In this document: positions 16,138 to 24,216 of the stretch, in pieces
How positions within the stretch are numbered: position 1 is the first letter of the stretch
Layout of the letters: each line of letters opens with the position of its first letter
The notes under the pieces: generated by a model
Database searches by the model: none
Told to the model about the DNA's origin: nothing
What the model saw: the letters and a program-made list of their open reading frames with translations, nothing else
Program-made: the position numbers and the translations under genes
NCBI GenBank assembly: GCA_959605475.1
Contig: CAUHFS010000021.1
Location: 1-37,072 of the forward strand
DNA from: an uncultured Collinsella sp.
GTDB taxonomy: Bacteria > Actinomycetota > Coriobacteriia > Coriobacteriales > Coriobacteriaceae
Length of the DNA stretch: 37,072 bases
Reading direction: 5' to 3'

Positions 16138-19100
16138 ATGGACAACACGATCATTCGCGACCTCTTTGCAAAAGACATTAACCGCTCCATCAACGGCGTG
16201 GTCAAGGTCCAGGATTCAAAAGATGGGTCCATCCGTCAGGAGCTTGACGAGTACGTGGTGACGCGCGAGCTGCAAGGGCACCTTGCCACGTTCTTCAAGG
16301 CATACGGTGATGCCATTGATGTGCCCACCGACAAGATCGGCGTGTGGATCAGTGGCTTCTTCGGTTCCGGTAAATCGCACTTCCTCAAGATGCTGAGCTA
16401 CCTGCTCGAGAATCGCCAGATCGGTGGTAAGAGCGCCATCCTCTACTTTGACGGCAAAATCGTCGACCCCATGGTCGCGGCTGCCATGGAGCGCGCCTGC
16501 TCGGTGCCCACGCAGGCCATCCTCTTTAACATCGATAGCAAGGCGGGCCAGTGGAAGCAGGGTGATACGGCTCCCACGGCGCTGCTTCGCGGCTTTGAGC
16601 GCATGTTCTACGAGGCGCGCGGCTTCTACGGTGAGGACCTAAAGCTTGCAAAGCTCGAGGACCACATCGATTCCCTGGGCAAGACCCAGGAGTTCCGCGA
16701 GGCCTTTGAGCGCGTCAACGGCGAGTCCTGGCTCCAGACCCGCGACACCTACAGCTACTTTGAGGACGACGTCGTCGAGGTGCTGCAGAGCGTGCTCGGC
16801 ATGAGCGAAAAGGCCGCATGGAACTGGCTCGAGGGTTCTGAGGACGAGGTTTTGGCCCCTGATGTCTTTGCCAAAAAGGTCAAGGACTACGTGGACGCTC
16901 AGGCAGCGGCCCACGGCGGCAACTTCCGTTTGCTCTTTATGGTCGACGAGGTGGGTCAGTTTATTACAAACGACCAGGACCCAAGTCTTATGCTGAGCCT
17001 TCAGACCATCGTCGAGGAGCTGGGTGCCGCCTGCGGTGGCCGCGTGTGGGTGATGGTCACGAGCCAGGAGGCCATCGACAACCTGAGCCTGCCCGTGGGC
17101 AACGACTTTTCAAAGATCCAAGGCCGCTTCAATACCCGCCTTTCGCTCTCCAGCTCTAGCGTGGACGAGGTCATCCAGCGCCGCGTGCTCGAGAAGACCG
17201 CGCCGGCGGCCGATATGCTTGCACAGGTCTACGAGCAAGACGCCGCCGTGCTCAAAAACAACTTTACCTTTGAGGGTGGCTCGCGCTCCGACCTTGCCGG
17301 CTTCGCCAACTCCAAGGAGTTTGTCGCCAGCTACCCGTTTGTGGGCTATCAGTTTAAGCTCCTGCCCGACGTGATGACCGAGGTACGCAAGCATGGTGTT
17401 AAGGCCAAGCACATGTCCACGGGCGAGCGCTCCATGCTGAGCGCATTCCAGGAGAGCGCTCAGGTCATCCAGCATGACCAGACCGGTGCGCTCGTGCCGT
17501 TCTGGCGCTTCTTCGACACTATCTCCAAAGATCTTGAGCACGGCATCAGCCTGGTGGTCGACCGCGCGGTCCGTGCGGCCGAGAACGCGGAGGGCCTTGA
17601 ACCCTACGACGTTCAGGTGCTTAAGCTCCTGTACTTGATCCGCTACATCGGCTACGTCAAGGCCACGGTCGAGAACATCTCCATCCTTATGATCGATAGC
17701 CTGGACGTGGACAAGCGCGCCCTTAAGGACCGCGTCAAGGAATCTCTTGCCCGCTTGGAGCGCGAGAGCTACGTGGCACGCCAGGGCGATACCTATAGCT
17801 TCCTCACCGACGAGGAGCAGGAGATAGCGCAGGAGATCGCACGCACCCCGATCGACAACGCGAAGGTGATTGAGTACATCAAGAAGCGCCTGTTCGAAAG
17901 CATCTACACTGCGCGCAAACTCAACCGCGGGACCAACGACTTCCCCTTTGACCGCTACGTGGATGGCTCGATTCATGGATCCAACATGGGCGGCATGGAA
18001 CTATCCGTGGTGACCATGGCCAGCGATCTGGGCCGTGCGGACGATGCCGAGCTGGCATTGAAATCCGTGGATAAGGCCATCGTGGCCTTGAGCGACGAGG
18101 TGGATTATTGGGCCCCACTCGTCAACGCCGCTAAGATTCGCATGTACGCCCAGACGCGCAACCTGCAGGAGCTACCGCCGAGTACCCGCCAGATCGTCGA
18201 GGCCAAAATGCGCGAGAAGGACTTTAACGAGAAAGAGGCTGACGCCCTTTTGGCTGAGGCGGTGCTCCATGCACGATGCGCCGTCAACGGGCGCATGATT
18301 GAGATCCGTGCTGCCAAACCCGCCCAGGTCTTTGAGCAGGTGCTGGCGCAGCTGTGCGATGTGGTCTTTGAAAAGGCCGGCTATATCGGCGCGCCGGTCA
18401 CGAGCGATTCCGATATCCGCTCCACTCTGGCGGGCAACGTTCAAGCGGGGCTCGCTGGCATGAACGCGGGTAACACGCGTGCGCTCAAGGAGGTCGAGGA
18501 CTACCTCAAAGTGCAGCACCAGCGCCATCTGGATACCGCTATGGGCGATATCCAGCGCCAGTACCAGCAAAGGCCCTTTGGCTGGCGCGAGGTCGACATC
18601 GCAAATGTGGTGGCGCAGCTTGTGGTGGAGCAGCGCGCGCAGGTGCTGTTTGGCGGCCAGACGGTTCAAGCTAACGATAGCCGCATGGTGGCGCTCCTGC
18701 GCAAGGATGCCGATAAGGCCCAGGTGCGCTTGCGCGTGCGCATGAGCGACCGGTTGCTGCGCGCCACGGGAGAGCTCATGCGTGATCTGTTTGATCTCAA
18801 GACCGTGCCCTCCAACGAGGATAAGCTCGTGGCCGAGCTCAAAGAGCGCCTTGAGGGCTTGCGCGAGGCGTGCCTCGCCATGGCACGCGACTACTACACG
18901 GGCATCAAGCCGGCCTACCCGTATCCCGGTGAGGACGAGTGCGAGAAGATGCGCTCGGAGGTGGCCGACGTCCTTAAGGACCAGAACGAGGCCGAGGCGT
19001 TCTTGACCACGTTCACCAAGCATGAGGACCGCTTGCTCGATGCCGAGGAAGACTTTGATAAGGTGGTTGAGTTCTTCGAGTCCAACCAGCGAACAGCGTT

Positions 19101-19800
19101 TGACCACGCCAAGGATTTCTTGAGCCGCACCGAGGGTATCGAGTATGCCTCCGATGACATTCCCAGCGCGGTTGAGAATGTGGCAAAGGTGCGTGAGGTT
19201 CTCAAAGATCCCAAGCCCTACGGCCGCATTAAAGACCTGCAGCCGCTTATGGATCCCGTCGAGGACGACATGAAAAAGCTGCTGGGCATCCGCCGCAATG
19301 AGTTTTTGTGCCGAATCGAGAGCGATCTGCAAGACCTGCAGGCACAGGCTGAGAGTCAAAAGGGCTTTGTCAATCAAGCCAAGGATGCCATAGCAGACGC
19401 CGGCGCCAAATACGAGTCGTTCAAAAACCGTGCCCACAGTGCTCAAAGCCTCAACGAGCTGAGTGTTGCCGCGACTAACTGGGCCAACTGGCTCAGCGCA
19501 GCAACCAACGGGATGTACGACGCTGTGGATGCGGCCCGCATGCGTATGGACAACGAGCGCCGCACCACCGAGGTCACGAGTACGGGTGAGGTGGTCAAGA
19601 AGATCTCCAACAAGGCCGTTGCGTCGTCAGCGCCCACGCCTGCACCCGTGCCCCAGCGCAAGATCAAGACTGTGCGCCGCGCCGATCTGGCCAAGCCGAG
19701 TCGTCTCTTGTCCGCAGGGGACGTGGAGCGCTACGTGGACGACCTGCGCTCCCGCCTTATGCAGGCGCTCGCTGCAAACGACGAGATCCGTATCAACTAA
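16138..19800 (+). CDS. brxC: BREX ATPase BrxC (DUF499-related P-loop protein)
   Basis: A 1220-aa protein with the expected BrxC size. The Walker A motif GFFGSGKS is at 73-80, and a Walker B-like strand LLFMVDEVGQF is at 265-275 with D270-E271. After the ATPase part come winged-helix-like and long coiled-coil stretches (about 850-1130, rich in Glu, Lys and Leu), then a Pro/Ala-rich linker (about 1165-1175) and a conserved tail with SAGDVERYVDDLRSRLM. BrxC is essential for BREX and probably organises the PglX and PglZ complex on DNA with ATP. The ATG has AAAGGAG 6 bases upstream. It is 78 bases after brxB. No damage is seen. Confidence 0.95.
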   Translation: MDNTIIRDLFAKDINRSINGVVKVQDSKDGSIRQELDEYVVTRELQGHLATFFKAYGDAIDVPTDKIGVWISGFFGSGKSHFLKMLSYLLENRQIGGKSAILYFDGKIVDPMVAAAMERACSVPTQAILFNIDSKAGQWKQGDTAPTALLRGFERMFYEARGFYGEDLKLAKLEDHIDSLGKTQEFREAFERVNGESWLQTRDTYSYFEDDVVEVLQSVLGMSEKAAWNWLEGSEDEVLAPDVFAKKVKDYVDAQAAAHGGNFRLLFMVDEVGQFITNDQDPSLMLSLQTIVEELGAACGGRVWVMVTSQEAIDNLSLPVGNDFSKIQGRFNTRLSLSSSSVDEVIQRRVLEKTAPAADMLAQVYEQDAAVLKNNFTFEGGSRSDLAGFANSKEFVASYPFVGYQFKLLPDVMTEVRKHGVKAKHMSTGERSMLSAFQESAQVIQHDQTGALVPFWRFFDTISKDLEHGISLVVDRAVRAAENAEGLEPYDVQVLKLLYLIRYIGYVKATVENISILMIDSLDVDKRALKDRVKESLARLERESYVARQGDTYSFLTDEEQEIAQEIARTPIDNAKVIEYIKKRLFESIYTARKLNRGTNDFPFDRYVDGSIHGSNMGGMELSVVTMASDLGRADDAELALKSVDKAIVALSDEVDYWAPLVNAAKIRMYAQTRNLQELPPSTRQIVEAKMREKDFNEKEADALLAEAVLHARCAVNGRMIEIRAAKPAQVFEQVLAQLCDVVFEKAGYIGAPVTSDSDIRSTLAGNVQAGLAGMNAGNTRALKEVEDYLKVQHQRHLDTAMGDIQRQYQQRPFGWREVDIANVVAQLVVEQRAQVLFGGQTVQANDSRMVALLRKDADKAQVRLRVRMSDRLLRATGELMRDLFDLKTVPSNEDKLVAELKERLEGLREACLAMARDYYTGIKPAYPYPGEDECEKMRSEVADVLKDQNEAEAFLTTFTKHEDRLLDAEEDFDKVVEFFESNQRTAFDHAKDFLSRTEGIEYASDDIPSAVENVAKVREVLKDPKPYGRIKDLQPLMDPVEDDMKKLLGIRRNEFLCRIESDLQDLQAQAESQKGFVNQAKDAIADAGAKYESFKNRAHSAQSLNELSVAATNWANWLSAATNGMYDAVDAARMRMDNERRTTEVTSTGEVVKKISNKAVASSAPTPAPVPQRKIKTVRRADLAKPSRLLSAGDVERYVDDLRSRLMQALAANDEIRIN

Positions 19801-19807
19801 CCCGCGG

Positions 19808-19839
19808 AGCCACCGGTGCCAAAGCGCGCACCGGTGGCT
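19808..19839 (+). terminator. Strong intercistronic hairpin between brxC and pglX, possible attenuator
   Basis: A perfect 12-bp GC-rich stem: AGCCACCGGTGC at 19808-19819 and its complement at 19828-19839, with an 8-base loop. It is followed by TATGCGTTTAG, a weak T stretch. It fills most of the 65-base brxC-pglX gap. It may partly stop transcription and hold PglX below BrxC, or protect the 3' end of the brxABC message. Confidence 0.6.
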
Positions 19840-19865
19840 TATGCGTTTAGAAAGGCTCATCAACC

Positions 19866-22382
19866 ATGAACGATTCTGCTCTTAAGAGCTTCTGCACCTG
19901 GGCCCGTACGGAGCTCATCAAAGGCGTGGAGGCGCAGATGGTGCGCTATGGCATCACCGAACCTGCACCCGCGCCCGTTGGGTCCGAGACCATCAACGGC
20001 CTGCCCCTAAGTCCGGCTGAGATTGAGCAACGCGACGAACTGCTGCGCATGCAGGCAGAGGTGGGTCACGAGGCGATGCGCGACCGTGCGGCCTACACCT
20101 GGTTCAACCGCATCGTGGCCATTCGCTTCATGGATGCACGCGGATGGCTTCCCAGCCGCATGCGCATACTAAGTCGTGCGGACGGCAGCCATGGCAGCGA
20201 GGCCGTGGAGAACGCACTGGACGTGGAGATGGCGACGGTCGATACCGATCGCATAGCCGAGCTCAAGATGGCGGGCTTGGATGAACCGCTGTGGCGCTAC
20301 CTGTTTGTTGCTCAGTGCGAGGAGCTTGCCGATTGCCTACCGGGCGTCTTTGAACGCGTGGGCGGAGCCATGGAGCTGCTGTTGCCCCAGGGCCTCATGA
20401 TGTCCGACGGCGTGGTGGGCAAGCTCAATGCCGTCCTCACTGACGAACGCTGGCGCAAGGGCGTGACCGTTCTGGGCTGGATGTATCAGTACTACAACGC
20501 TGACGTTAAAGACGAGTTCTTCAAGTCCAAGCGCAAGGCAGCGGCGGCGGACATCGCGCCCGCCACGCAGCTCTTCACCCCCGAGTGGATCGTGCGTTAC
20601 ATGGTCGAGAACTCGCTCGGCCGTCTGTGGATGCTCAATAACCCGGGGAGTTCGCTGCGCGAGCGCATGGAATATTACATCGAGCCCGATGCTGAGCACG
20701 AGGACTTCATCCGCATCTCGAGCCCCGAGGAGATAACCCTCTGTGACCCCGCATGCGGCTCGGGCCATATCCTGGTCTATGCGTTCGAATTGCTCTTCCA
20801 TATGTACGAGGAGCGCGGCTATCGTGAGCGCGAAATTCCCGAGCTCATTCTTACTAAAAACCTCGCTGGCATGGAGATCGATCCCCGTGCAGCGCAGATC
20901 GCGGAACTGGCGCTTGCCATGTGCGCCCGCGAGCACGATCGTCGCTTTTTCAAGCGCGCCGTGCGCGCCGACGTTACCGTGCTCTCGAGCATCCCGCTGG
21001 GAGCGGACGAACTCCCGGGCAACAAGAAGCTCGCCGAGGAGCTGAGCCATTTGGGCGAGATCGGTTCGCTGCTCAATCCTTCAGAGGACGAGATCGACGA
21101 GCTCAAGGCTGCCGCCGCGAGTTGTTCCGATGACCTTTTTGCCGCTACGGCCAAAACTAAGCTCGAAAGCGCTGCCGCCATCTGCGAGAAACTGTCCCGT
21201 CGTTTTACCTGCGTCGTGGCGAATCCTCCGTATATGGGCAGCAGCAGCTTTAACCCCTTCATGAGCAAGTGGGTCAAGAAGAACTACCCCGACGTGAAGA
21301 GCGACCTCTTCTCCAGCTTTGTCGTTCGCATGTTCAGTCTCGCCAAGGACCACGGCGAGTGCGGAGTCATGTCGCCTTTCGTCTGGATGTTCATCGGAAG
21401 CTATGAGAAGCTCCGCAACGAGATTATCGACAACAGAACGCTGACCTCTCTCATCCAGCTTGAGTACTCGGGCTTCGCTGGCGCGACCGTGCCCATCTGT
21501 ACCTACACGTTCCACAATTCGTTCGTCAAGGGCTACAAGGGCGGCTATGTGCGCCTTTCGGACTTCGTTGGTGCTGCTGTCCAGGCCCCGAAGGCCCTCG
21601 AGGCGATCCGAAACCCCGGCTGCGGCTGGTTCTACCGCCGCGACGCCGAGACCTTCAAGCAGGTCCCCGGCTCCCCCATAGCCTACTGGGCCAGCGATGC
21701 TCTTGTTGAATCGTTCACAAAAGGAAAGAGGCTCGATGCCATTGCTACTCCGCGACAGGGCTTGGCGACGAGCGATAATGGCCGCTTTTTGAGGAAATGG
21801 TGGGAAGTGGTGCCTTCCAACACATCGCGAGATTGCAGTGGCAGGCCCGAGGCAAAGCAAAGTGGTTCCCGTTGGTTTCCGATTATTCGGGGCGGCTCCT
21901 ATCGAAAGTGGTGGGGTGACTACGATGAGGTGGTTAATTGGTTTGATGACGGTCGGGAGATGAAGGAAGCAATTCTGTCCAAGTATACCTATCTCTCTAC
22001 ACCTGATTTTGTGATCAAGAACCAGAACGACTATTTCAAGCCCGCAGTTTCCTGGTCAAAAATTTCTTCCAGCCTCGCCTCCTTTAGGTTTGCGCCTCGA
22101 GGGATGCTTTTTGAGGTAGCTGGCGCATGTCTTTTTGCGGAGCCGAACGAGCTTCGATACATCCAGGCTTTCTGCAACTGTTCCATTGCCGAAATTGATT
22201 TGGCGTTTATGTCGCCGACTCTAAACTTTGAGGTAGGCCAAATCGGTCAGTTACCGATAATCCAAGATGAGGCCGCTGAACCGACTGTTTGTTCACTCGT
22301 TGAAGACTCTCGTTCAATTTCAAAGGCGGACTATGACTCGTTTGAAACCTCCTGGGATTTCAAATGTCATCCTCTCGTTTAG
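19866..22382 (+). CDS. pglX: BREX methyltransferase PglX, N-terminal part (split gene)
   Basis: An 838-aa protein holding the adenine-methyltransferase and target-recognition parts of PglX (BrxX). SAM motif I is DPACGSGH at 294-301; catalytic motif IV is NPPY at 453-456, in VVANPPYMGSSS. The C-terminal recognition part is about 480-825 and closes with FEVGQIGQLPII and the conserved FETSWDFKCHPLV. Complete PglX proteins of type 1 BREX are about 1150-1250 aa and continue past this point into RFEQLRANEEELNRIF, found here in a separate gene at 23225. DNA from about 21700 onward is AT-richer than the methyltransferase part, consistent with recognition-domain exchange. GAAAGG lies about 10 bases before the ATG. 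Confidence 0.93.
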   Translation: MNDSALKSFCTWARTELIKGVEAQMVRYGITEPAPAPVGSETINGLPLSPAEIEQRDELLRMQAEVGHEAMRDRAAYTWFNRIVAIRFMDARGWLPSRMRILSRADGSHGSEAVENALDVEMATVDTDRIAELKMAGLDEPLWRYLFVAQCEELADCLPGVFERVGGAMELLLPQGLMMSDGVVGKLNAVLTDERWRKGVTVLGWMYQYYNADVKDEFFKSKRKAAAADIAPATQLFTPEWIVRYMVENSLGRLWMLNNPGSSLRERMEYYIEPDAEHEDFIRISSPEEITLCDPACGSGHILVYAFELLFHMYEERGYREREIPELILTKNLAGMEIDPRAAQIAELALAMCAREHDRRFFKRAVRADVTVLSSIPLGADELPGNKKLAEELSHLGEIGSLLNPSEDEIDELKAAAASCSDDLFAATAKTKLESAAAICEKLSRRFTCVVANPPYMGSSSFNPFMSKWVKKNYPDVKSDLFSSFVVRMFSLAKDHGECGVMSPFVWMFIGSYEKLRNEIIDNRTLTSLIQLEYSGFAGATVPICTYTFHNSFVKGYKGGYVRLSDFVGAAVQAPKALEAIRNPGCGWFYRRDAETFKQVPGSPIAYWASDALVESFTKGKRLDAIATPRQGLATSDNGRFLRKWWEVVPSNTSRDCSGRPEAKQSGSRWFPIIRGGSYRKWWGDYDEVVNWFDDGREMKEAILSKYTYLSTPDFVIKNQNDYFKPAVSWSKISSSLASFRFAPRGMLFEVAGACLFAEPNELRYIQAFCNCSIAEIDLAFMSPTLNFEVGQIGQLPIIQDEAAEPTVCSLVEDSRSISKADYDSFETSWDFKCHPLV

Positions 22383-22390
22383 GAGTCCAC

Positions 22391-23086
22391 ATGTCGCAGA
22401 AGAAAAAGGCTAACAATAATAAATGTGCACATCCACCTCTTAAGAATGATGTGTCGTGGATAAAACAGGTTCATGAATCGTATAAGGACGATGTCTCTAA
22501 GAAAAAACTACGCATATATTTGCAAAGATTTGTATCCGAATCTGAAGCTATTGATGCCACAAGGCAGACCAATGGGTTTATTACTGATTTGAATATTTAT
22601 GCTACTGTTCAGGCAAATTCGTTTCTTGAACAGATGTGTTTCGACAGTGCCGTTAAAACAAGATGGGCATATACCCCTAATGACCTTGCAAAAGCGGCCC
22701 ACGAAGCAGGTAACGATTCATCTGATTTTATTAAACGAGATTACGAGTTTGCCCTCATTTGCTTATCAACAGCGGCTTGTCTTAATAAAAGGATTGCTGG
22801 GCTATCAGAATTCAAGCCGGGCGCGAAGACCAAAACCGGCAGGAGAAAACAGAATAAAAGTTCATTTAGAAGACTTGACGCCGTTTTTAGACATCTGAGG
22901 AATGCTCTCGCTCATGGTCAATATTTGCGAGTTGTTAAGCCCGATGGATCAGTGTGGTGGGCTTTACAGGACGCAAACGGTAAAGGAAACGTCACGGCAA
23001 GAATGCTGCTGAAAGAGGATACGCTTGATGCATGGGTGAATCTGCTCTCGCTAAGGGACAAGAGATATAGAGATAAAAGCCAGTAG
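22391..23086 (+). CDS. HEPN-type RNase candidate nested inside the pglX locus
   Basis: A 231-aa protein encoded by AT-rich DNA (22 G+C in the 60 bases from 22441) unlike its neighbours. The motif R170-N-A-L-A-H175, followed by GQY, inside a helix that begins FRRLDAVFRHL, is the Rx4-6H signature of HEPN RNases; the rest of the protein is helical. The following segment WWALQDANGKGNVTARMLL recalls the pEK499-p136-like HEPN group, but this is from memory. The ATG at 22391 has AGGAG 5 bases upstream, overlapping the pglX stop; a start at 22364 would overlap pglX and lacks a site. A transferred toxin or abortive-infection effector riding in BREX is the best inference. Confidence 0.65.
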   Translation: MSQKKKANNNKCAHPPLKNDVSWIKQVHESYKDDVSKKKLRIYLQRFVSESEAIDATRQTNGFITDLNIYATVQANSFLEQMCFDSAVKTRWAYTPNDLAKAAHEAGNDSSDFIKRDYEFALICLSTAACLNKRIAGLSEFKPGAKTKTGRRKQNKSSFRRLDAVFRHLRNALAHGQYLRVVKPDGSVWWALQDANGKGNVTARMLLKEDTLDAWVNLLSLRDKRYRDKSQ

Positions 23087-23224
23087 TTAGAGTAGGTGCG
23101 AAATTGCATCGCCTTAGTTCCTCAAGCTTCCTGTACAGCGGGGAGAGCGTTTTAGCGGTTTTTTTGGATACTGCAATCCGTTTCTTCGCAGTGGTTTCCA
23201 ACAGCAACGAAAGGATGGCCCACC

Positions 23225-24193
23225 ATGGCCACTTTACTTCAAGATAAATACGAGGCTCGCAAGGCCGAGGTTAATGCTCGCTTTGAGCAGCTTCGCGCTA
23301 ACGAGGAAGAGCTCAACCGAATCTTTGCCAAGATCTACAACATGGAGGGCGAAGTGCCCATCGAGGTCGAGGATAAGTACGTTTCGGTGGCGCGCATTTT
23401 CGACACCGCCGACGAGATTCCTGAGAGCTATAAGGGCAACAAATACGTGCGCACTAAGCGCGACGAAATCACCTCGCTCATAAGCTATGCCGTCGGCTGC
23501 ATGTTTGGCCGCTATTCGTTGTGTGTGGACGGGCTGGTTCTGGCCGATCAGGGTGCCACGGTTGACGACTATTTGGCCAAGATGCCCGATCCCGATCACG
23601 TGACCTTTATGCCCGATAGCGACAACGTGCTGCCCATCACCGACGACGAGTACTTTGACGACGACATCGTGCGCTACTTTATCGACTTTGTGCGCACCGT
23701 GTACGGCGAGGAGACACTTGAGCAGAACTTGGCCTTTATTGCCGAGGCGCTCGGCGGCAAGGGTACCTCGCGCGAGGTAATCCGTACCTACTTTTTGAAG
23801 GACTTCTATAAGGACCACTGCCAGACCTATAAGAAACGCCCCATTTACTGGCTGTTCGACAGTGGCAAGAAAAATGGCTTTAAGTGCCTTGTCTACATGC
23901 ATCGCTATCAGCCCGACTTGCTGGCTCGCATCCGCACCGACTATGTGCACGAGCAGCAGGAGCGTTACCGTGCCCAGATCGGCTACGCCAACGATGCCCT
24001 TGCCGGTGCCGAGCGCGGCGAGCGCGTGCGTTTGGATAAGCGCGTCAAAAAGCTCAACGACCAGCTCAAAGAGACTATTGCCTACGAGGAGAAACTGCAC
24101 CACTTGGCAGACCAGATGATTAAGATCGACCTGGATGACGGCGTTAAGGTCAACTACGCCAAGTTTCAGGATGTGCTGGCAAAGATCAAGTAA
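23225..24193 (+). CDS. pglX: BREX PglX, C-terminal part as a separate protein
   Basis: A 322-aa protein equal to the C-terminal domain of type 1 BREX PglX. Typical family segments are RFEQLRANEEELNRIFAKIY (near 20-38), ISYAVGCMFGRYSLCVDGL (about 83-101), YWLFDSGKKNGFKCLVYMHR (about 205-224) and a charged helical end with LLARIRTDYVHEQQERYR. It holds no methyltransferase motif of its own. Together with the 838-aa part it totals 1160 aa, the size of an intact PglX. It has its own ATG and a GAAAGGA site 10 bases upstream, so it can be translated separately. The two parts may reassemble. It is 23 bases before pglZ. Confidence 0.85.
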   Translation: MATLLQDKYEARKAEVNARFEQLRANEEELNRIFAKIYNMEGEVPIEVEDKYVSVARIFDTADEIPESYKGNKYVRTKRDEITSLISYAVGCMFGRYSLCVDGLVLADQGATVDDYLAKMPDPDHVTFMPDSDNVLPITDDEYFDDDIVRYFIDFVRTVYGEETLEQNLAFIAEALGGKGTSREVIRTYFLKDFYKDHCQTYKKRPIYWLFDSGKKNGFKCLVYMHRYQPDLLARIRTDYVHEQQERYRAQIGYANDALAGAERGERVRLDKRVKKLNDQLKETIAYEEKLHHLADQMIKIDLDDGVKVNYAKFQDVLAKIK

Positions 24194-24216
24194 CTGCAGA
24201 TACGGTAAGGATATCC

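Noticed and set aside
17110..19446. Minus-strand frames of 288 and 424 codons inside brxC
   Set aside because: Shadows of brxC; high Leu/Val/His readings without start signals.
22383..23224. pglX break as a simple frameshift or assembly error
   Set aside because: The break holds a whole intact gene with its own ribosome site, and the C-terminal part has its own start and ribosome site. A single indel cannot explain this.
19866..24193. pglX phase variation by inversion
   Set aside because: No recombinase gene and no inverted pglX copy are visible in the window.
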